Source: a virus. From it: a stretch of 27,229 nucleotides of DNA. The DNA is taken from the IMG/VR virus record IMGVR_UViG_3300017963_000669, positions 1-27,229 of that record; one strand, given 5' to 3'. Numbering within the stretch: the stretch's first letter is position 1; each line of letters opens with the position of its first letter. Under the pieces are notes generated by a model. It saw only the letters and a list, made by a program, of their open reading frames with translations, made no database searches and was not told the DNA's origin. Made by a program: the position numbers and the translations under genes. Below, in pieces: positions 23,713-27,229 of this stretch.

Positions 23713-24319
23713 GGCACCACTCCAGCAGGAACAAGAGGACATCCTTGAAACATTGGGTGCTGCGCGCAGCTATGTCTGGGATGATTTGAAGTCGCCGGCC
23801 ACAGCAATCAATCCGCCTGGTCAGGCTAGTGATCCCGATGTTGAGGCAGCCAGTGGTTTGCTGTTGTTCGATGCAGGAGGTACGGAGCTGGTGTTTATTC
23901 TTCAGCAGATGCCGCACCAGTGGGCTGAAGGCACAGCGATTATTCCTCATGTTCACTGGCAGAAAACAACGAGTGCGGCTGGCGATGTTTTGTGGCGCTT
24001 ACGGTACAAGCACGCGCCCATTGGTGAAGTGATGGATGCTGCATGGAGTTCAGCGATCGATGTAACTGAGCCTGTTGCCGGCACACCGGATACCGATACG
24101 GCTGACTATCACATGATCTCATCGTTCGGTGAGCTGGACATGACAGGCTACACCATTAGCCATTGCATCCTGTACGAACTGTCGCGTGTTGGTGGTGATG
24201 CTTCGGATACCTACGGTGCTGATGCCCGCTTGCTGGAATTTGATAGCCATATACAGGTTGATAGTCAGGGCAGTATTCAAGAGTTCACCAAACAAGAATG
24301 GCCGTATGATCTCTTATGA
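23705..24319 (+). CDS. Conserved phage protein, probable virion-associated beta-sandwich
   Basis: 204 residues. After a short N-terminus come YVWDDLKSPATAINPPGQASDPDVE, then a run of strands including LVFILQQMPHQWAEGTAIIPHVHWQ and LWRLRYKHAP, and a C-terminal part containing YHMISSFGELDMTGYTISHCILYELSRVGGDASDTY. The H-V-H-W strand, the Q-M-P-H segment and the C-terminal L-x-E-F-D-S-H-I-Q-V-D-S-Q-G-S are seen in a family common in environmental phages whose role is not known to me; a jelly-roll fold is likely. It starts inside the spanin gene's last codons and ends in an ATGA overlap. Confidence 0.8.
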   Translation: MSKAPLQQEQEDILETLGAARSYVWDDLKSPATAINPPGQASDPDVEAASGLLLFDAGGTELVFILQQMPHQWAEGTAIIPHVHWQKTTSAAGDVLWRLRYKHAPIGEVMDAAWSSAIDVTEPVAGTPDTDTADYHMISSFGELDMTGYTISHCILYELSRVGGDASDTYGADARLLEFDSHIQVDSQGSIQEFTKQEWPYDLL

Positions 24320-24612
24320 TTGAGCAGCTTCCTAAAATTGCTGCCGCTGTTGCCGCTGTCGGAAGTATTGGCGGCGGTGCAGTTGCGCTCGACAAGATGC
24401 ACGTTGCTTCAGCAGACTTCGAGAAGTACATCGAACAACAGCAGATTGCCGATGAGCGCGAATACGTTCGGGAACTCAAGGGTGATATTCGTGATGTGAA
24501 GTCTGCCCTTTTGAATCACCCCGGCGATGAGTTTTTGATGGACGAGCTCGCTGAACTTCTTGATGAGCTTTGCGAGCTACGTCCTGATGATCGACTGTGT
24601 GAGGATGAGTAG
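24316..24612 (+). CDS. Small membrane or coiled-coil protein ending the late block
   Basis: 98 residues: a hydrophobic Ala/Val/Gly-rich N-terminus (about 6-26, PKIAAAVAAVGSIGGGAVAL) and a strongly charged helical remainder (FEKYIEQQQIADEREYVRELKGDIRDVKSALL) with a cysteine-containing acidic end. It may be inserted in the inner membrane with a cytoplasmic coil. It is the last + strand gene; its TAG is directly followed by the TAG of the oppositely oriented neighbour, with no base between. Function unknown. Confidence 0.7.
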   Translation: MIEQLPKIAAAVAAVGSIGGGAVALDKMHVASADFEKYIEQQQIADEREYVRELKGDIRDVKSALLNHPGDEFLMDELAELLDELCELRPDDRLCEDE

Positions 24613-24665
24613 CTACTTCTCGCCGTAGGCTTTCTGTTCGCAGCGTTCTAGCGATTCCTCACACA
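24596..24665. repeat. 10-bp inverted repeat spanning the convergent gene junction
   Basis: TGTGTGAGGA (24596-24605) and TCCTCACACA (24656-24665) are perfect inverted copies with 50 nt between them, placed across the point where + and - strand genes meet. They could form a hairpin in transcripts from either side and help end transcription, but no T run follows, and both arms are coding. Confidence 0.5.
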
Positions 24666-25293
24666 CTTCCTTATGTGATTGTCTGAACTCGGCCAGGTCT
24701 TCCGCGGCCTCGAGGCGTCGCTCTAGATCCTCGATTGTTGCGAGTGCGCTGTTCATGCCGACTGCTTTCTTATGGCATTCCAGCTTGGCCTCGTCGTTAG
24801 TCATGCCGTCGAGCTTGAACGTGCGGTACAGGTTTTTGTTCTGACATTTCCAGAACCAACCCAGTTCTCGTTCGCCGGCAGCAAAAGCATCGTCGGCTGC
24901 TTGTTCGTAGTCGCAAGCCTTGGATCGCCAAGGAAACCCGACTGCACCGGACTCACCGTTCTTACCAAAGGCAAGGCCGAAGACCCGGACGCAGGATTCC
25001 GTGTTGTTGTTCGGAACCAGCACGACGTTGCTGCTGTTGTTCTCGACACGATCCCCTTCGACGTTGAGGCTATTGCCCTCGTTACTTGAGTTGGCTGCTG
25101 CTTCGGATGCTGAGTTGGATGCGGCCTCGGATGCGGCGTCAGCATGGGATTCACTGGCGGCTGTGGCCTTGGCCTCAGCCTCGGCTTCCGGGTTCTTTTT
25201 GTACCCGGTAGCGTTGGCATCGTAGACCACGACCATAGCGGCCAGTCCAAAAAACAGGGCTGCAAGCAACCCGTACTTGGTTGATTTCGTCAT
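24613..25293 (-). CDS. Exported Ala/Ser-rich protein with cysteine-rich C-terminal domain
   Basis: 226 residues from the ATG at 25293, chosen because GAGGA lies 7 nt upstream; the longer frame back to 25335 would overlap the ParB gene. A signal peptide (residues 1-28, KYGLLAALFFGLAAMVVVYDANA) is followed by a low-complexity Ala/Ser/Glu stretch (about 33-70), an Asn/Ser-rich link, and a C-terminal domain with six cysteines (ESCVRV, SKAC, WKCQ, LECH, EVCEE, ERCEQ) that may form disulfides. Phages often carry such exported proteins; function unknown. It lies 10 nt downstream of the ParB-like gene and is probably co-transcribed with it. Confidence 0.78.
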   Translation of the reverse strand: MTKSTKYGLLAALFFGLAAMVVVYDANATGYKKNPEAEAEAKATAASESHADAASEAASNSASEAAANSSNEGNSLNVEGDRVENNSSNVVLVPNNNTESCVRVFGLAFGKNGESGAVGFPWRSKACDYEQAADDAFAAGERELGWFWKCQNKNLYRTFKLDGMTNDEAKLECHKKAVGMNSALATIEDLERRLEAAEDLAEFRQSHKEVCEESLERCEQKAYGEK

Positions 25294-25303
25294 GTAATTT
25301 TCC

Positions 25304-26863
25304 TCAGAAGATGAGCCATTCAGGGCGCCAGTCACTCGGCACCTTCTCTTTCAGGATAGCGCGGATCACCTTGGCCGTCGCGTTTACATCGATCGATACA
25401 CCTGTTTCCTTGGCGATGGCAATCAGTGTCTTCTTGTTGGTAATGCCATTCCAAAAAGCGTCGTCGGCCTCCCATGTGCTGACCTCATTCAGCCCGAGTG
25501 CGCGGCCCAGCTCGTCCGTGTTCTCCACATTCTCACAGGCCCAGTTGTAGGCTACCGTGAGGATGATCCAGTCGCGGATCTGCGCTGGCTTGTACTCGTC
25601 CAGCTTCTCGGCCAGTGCCGGGAACTTGACGTCCCAGGTCCAGCCATCCTTGACGCCAAGGCACTCGAGCATTTCCGTGTACCGATCATGGATGTTGATG
25701 AACGCATCGCTGCTGTGCAGGCTGTCATTGTAAGCGTCGCTCAGGTTCTTGCCGCCCGGGCGGAACTGGATGTTGTCAGCTTGCTTGAGTAGCAGCATCA
25801 GTGTGCCGGTCAGTCCGGTGGTGGCGTCGGCCATGACCATGTACTGCTGAACTGCGGCGTGGCGTGTCTCGGCCATGAAGTCATCGAACGCCTTGCTGGT
25901 GGCTGGCTTCTCGATCTTCTTGCCTTGTTCCTCCGGGTTCGTCGCCTCCGGCGCCTTACCCGCCGACTTCTTGCGGGCGTATCCCTTGTGGAACTCGACG
26001 TTGCCTGTGCGCTCGCTGACCGTGTAGATGACTTGACCGCCGTCCTTCTTGGCTACCTTGTCGTAGGCGTACTGTTGGAAGTAATCGACTTGCTGAACCT
26101 TCCAGCCTAGTTCTTCCAGCTTGGCTATCTCGGCATTAATGGCCTCGGTCTGGAGCTCCCAGAACTGGTCGCCATCGGTGAGGTATTCCTCATCGTCCTC
26201 TGCGAACAGGTCACGGATCTTTCCGCCCGTGTACTTCTCGAGGTCGAAGATCGCTGCGCTGGCCGGGTACTTACCTTTCTCGTATAGCCAGTCATTGATC
26301 TGCCAGTCGTTCGGGCGATCATCTTTCTTCAGCTTGTTATAGCGGGCGACGTTTTTGCCGGATGCCACGGCGAGTGCGCGCAGGGTGCGATCCCCGATGT
26401 CGCCTTTTTCAGCGTCGTCGAGAATTTTTTTCGGCAAAGTTCCGATGGCCAGGGTACGTTGCACGCTCTCGGGTGTGAGGCTGAACTGCTCTGCGATCTG
26501 GTCAACTGACACGCCGGACTTGAACAACTGGGCGAATGCTTTGAACAGCTCGATCTCACCCATTGGCGCGCGGTCATAGTTCTCGGACAGTGACAGCGCC
26601 ACCCTCTCGGAATTGGTTAATGCCGAGACATCGAGACAGCGTACCTCGTCAACACCTGCGGAGATCGCACCTGCCACCCTGAGCTGGCCGGCGATGATCT
26701 CGTACTTGCCGTCACCATTCAGTGCAACAGTAGGCGGGTTGATGATGCCTCGATGCTTGATCGAGTTGGCCATCTGAGCGATGTCCTCTTTCGTGTGTTG
26801 TGCCCGCACATTGCTGACTGATTTTTTCAGCAGGTCTGTGCTTACCATGATTTCATTTGTCAT
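25304..26863 (-). CDS. ParB family protein, plasmid-type
   Basis: 519 residues. The N-terminal ParB domain is clear: NVRAQHTKEDIAQMANSIKHRGIINPPTV (18-46), YEIIAGQLRVAGAISAG (54-70) and ENYDRAPMGEIELFKAF (94-110). A helix-turn-helix follows (VSVDQIAEQFSLTPESVQRTLAIGTLP, 118-144). The GERR motif that binds CTP in chromosomal ParB reads GQLR here, with Leu61 in place of an Arg. A long C-terminal part (about 200-519, ending VPSDWRPEWLIF) resembles ParB-like proteins of plasmids and integrative elements. AGAGGA with a 7-nt spacer fixes the ATG at 26863; an upstream TTG is unlikely. No ParA partner is visible. It may act in DNA segregation, replication or regulation. Confidence 0.88.
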   Translation of the reverse strand: MTNEIMVSTDLLKKSVSNVRAQHTKEDIAQMANSIKHRGIINPPTVALNGDGKYEIIAGQLRVAGAISAGVDEVRCLDVSALTNSERVALSLSENYDRAPMGEIELFKAFAQLFKSGVSVDQIAEQFSLTPESVQRTLAIGTLPKKILDDAEKGDIGDRTLRALAVASGKNVARYNKLKKDDRPNDWQINDWLYEKGKYPASAAIFDLEKYTGGKIRDLFAEDDEEYLTDGDQFWELQTEAINAEIAKLEELGWKVQQVDYFQQYAYDKVAKKDGGQVIYTVSERTGNVEFHKGYARKKSAGKAPEATNPEEQGKKIEKPATSKAFDDFMAETRHAAVQQYMVMADATTGLTGTLMLLLKQADNIQFRPGGKNLSDAYNDSLHSSDAFINIHDRYTEMLECLGVKDGWTWDVKFPALAEKLDEYKPAQIRDWIILTVAYNWACENVENTDELGRALGLNEVSTWEADDAFWNGITNKKTLIAIAKETGVSIDVNATAKVIRAILKEKVPSDWRPEWLIF

Positions 26864-26890
26864 GTTTGTTCCTCTTGGTTTCAGATATAA

Positions 26891-26983
26891 CGAAGCCCCG
26901 ACGACACCTGTCACCGCGCTGTTCAATTACTAGGGATTTGTAGTCCTGTTCGTGTACTGAGCTACGTGGCCGCCGGGGCTCCG
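26891..26983 (-). ncRNA. Structured, tRNA-like RNA leader of the ParB gene
   Basis: Read on the - strand, CGGAGCCCCGGCGGC (26983-26969) pairs with GTCGTCGGGGCTTCG (26905-26891): 15 consecutive pairs, three of them G-U, enclosing 63 nt. The G-U pairs favour the - strand as the transcribed one. Inside are GTAGCTCAGT, identical to the common tRNA D-arm start, and GGA-CTACAAA-TCC, a 7-nt loop like an anticodon arm. There is no TTCRA T-loop, the would-be T arm is mostly wobble pairs, and the span is too long for a normal tRNA, so it is not called as one. It lies 28 nt before the ParB ATG. Confidence 0.55.
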
Positions 26984-26988
26984 AGCCT

Positions 26989-27008
26989 ATCGGGAAGCTA
27001 TCCCCGAT
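26989..27008 (-). promoter_or_regulatory. Small perfect hairpin between the Cys-rich gene and the RNA leader
   Basis: ATCGGG and CCCGAT form a 6-bp stem with an 8-nt loop just after the stop of the upstream gene. No T run follows on the - strand. It may separate or protect the ends of neighbouring messages; it could also be chance. Confidence 0.35.
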
Positions 27009-27011
27009 TCT

Positions 27012-27191
27012 TTAATCCCTTGGTCTAGGGAATTTCAGATTGATACTGTCGCATACAGCACAGTACGCTTCTGGGTTTTCGTCGTAGGCATCGAGTGTTC
27101 TGTACTGGACGCAGCCGCCTGCATACTGCTGACCGCAATCCAGACAGATTGCTTCGATGTCCTCAGAAGGGGATGTCGTCATCAAAGTCAT
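27012..27191 (-). CDS. Small protein with two CxxC pairs (zinc-ribbon type)
   Basis: 59 residues from the ATG at 27191, preceded by GGGGAG with a 5-nt spacer. ICLDCGQQY and YCAVCDSI give two C-x-x-C pairs about 27 residues apart, enough for a zinc ribbon. The gene begins inside the last codons of the ssb-like gene in another frame (29-nt overlap), so the two are probably coupled. Other in-frame starts are GTG 27197 and ATG 27182. Phage replication regions often carry such small zinc proteins; the function is unknown. Confidence 0.65.
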   Translation of the reverse strand: MTLMTTSPSEDIEAICLDCGQQYAGGCVQYRTLDAYDENPEAYCAVCDSINLKFPRPRD

Positions 27192-27229
27192 CGTCACTCC
27201 CCGGCTCTCTGTTTACGGCGCGGCTCGCG
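27163..27229 (-). CDS. ssb: C-terminal tail of single-stranded DNA-binding protein (5' part outside window)
   Basis: The frame is open from the window edge to the TGA at 27165-27163 and reads ...REPGSDDDFDDDIPF. An acidic end of the form D-D-D-x-D-D-D-I-P-F is the signature tail of bacterial and phage SSB, which uses the final Ile-Pro-Phe to recruit partner proteins at the replication fork. Only 21 residues lie in the window, so the OB fold cannot be checked. It places the - strand block in the replication region. Confidence 0.75.
   Translation of the reverse strand, partial: ASRAVNREPGSDDDFDDDIPF

Noticed and set aside
26884-26916. Promoter for the ParB gene (GTGACA ... TATATC on the - strand)
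   Set aside because: Spacer about 19 nt, weak -10 and location inside the structured leader; not strong enough to list.
26864-26926. Extended ParB start at TTG 26926
   Set aside because: It would run through the RNA structure and lacks a ribosome site, while ATG 26863 has a good one.
26891-26983. A functional tRNA gene on the - strand
   Set aside because: The D-arm and anticodon-like pieces are there, but no T-loop TTCRA, only a 3-bp anticodon stem and no CCA-type end; reported instead as a tRNA-like leader.
1-27229. CRISPR array, insertion sequence, integrase or rRNA
   Set aside because: No regularly spaced repeats, transposase, recombinase or rRNA-like sequence seen.

Overview
This window looks like the late half of a tailed phage (podovirus) genome, with the edge of its early/replication region on the opposite strand. 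The + strand carries a tightly packed virion and lysis block in the order large terminase, portal, Bbp19-like protein, scaffold, coat, small capsid-associated protein, tail adaptor, tail nozzle, three internal (ejection) proteins, tailspike, accessory beta-helix protein, lysis genes. Most junctions are ATGA or TAATG overlaps. The order resembles BPP-1/Bcep22-type podoviruses more than T7, because the terminase precedes the portal. The paired inner-membrane and lipoprotein spanins point to a Gram-negative host; I cannot name it.

Region by region. 1-2.7 kb: two small unknown genes, terL, and two small unknown genes in an unusually long overlap. 2.7-6.8 kb: head genes. The coat gene and the small gene after it form their own unit, with a sigma70-like promoter (5421-5450), a strong hairpin over the coat ribosome-binding site (5512-5555) and an intrinsic terminator (6748-6784). 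6.8-17.6 kb: adaptor, nozzle and three ejection proteins; the largest (1564 aa) holds an embedded GNAT-like segment. 17.6-21.8 kb: T7-type-anchored beta-helix tailspike, a second beta-helix protein and two small proteins sharing a motif. 21.8-24.6 kb: membrane/coiled-coil protein, DUF5675 protein, exported protein, holin candidate, overlapping spanins and two more small genes.

24.6-27.2 kb lies on the - strand, transcribed toward the late block and meeting it stop codon to stop codon. In its own reading direction it runs: the C-terminal tail of a single-stranded-DNA-binding protein, an overlapping small Cys-rich protein, a structured tRNA-like RNA leader, a plasmid-type ParB family protein, and an exported Ala/Ser-rich protein.

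The most striking observation is an exact match to the bacterial chromosomal centromere consensus parS (TGTTNCACGTGAAACA) at 4624-4639, inside the 5' end of the scaffold gene, in a genome that also encodes a ParB-family protein. Second, four virion genes (scaffold, coat, the gene after coat, first ejection protein) start with a short hydrophobic leader ending in proline, placed directly behind the ribosome-binding site; in at least two of them the expected protein start lies further in. No stretch over 300 bases lacks a gene.
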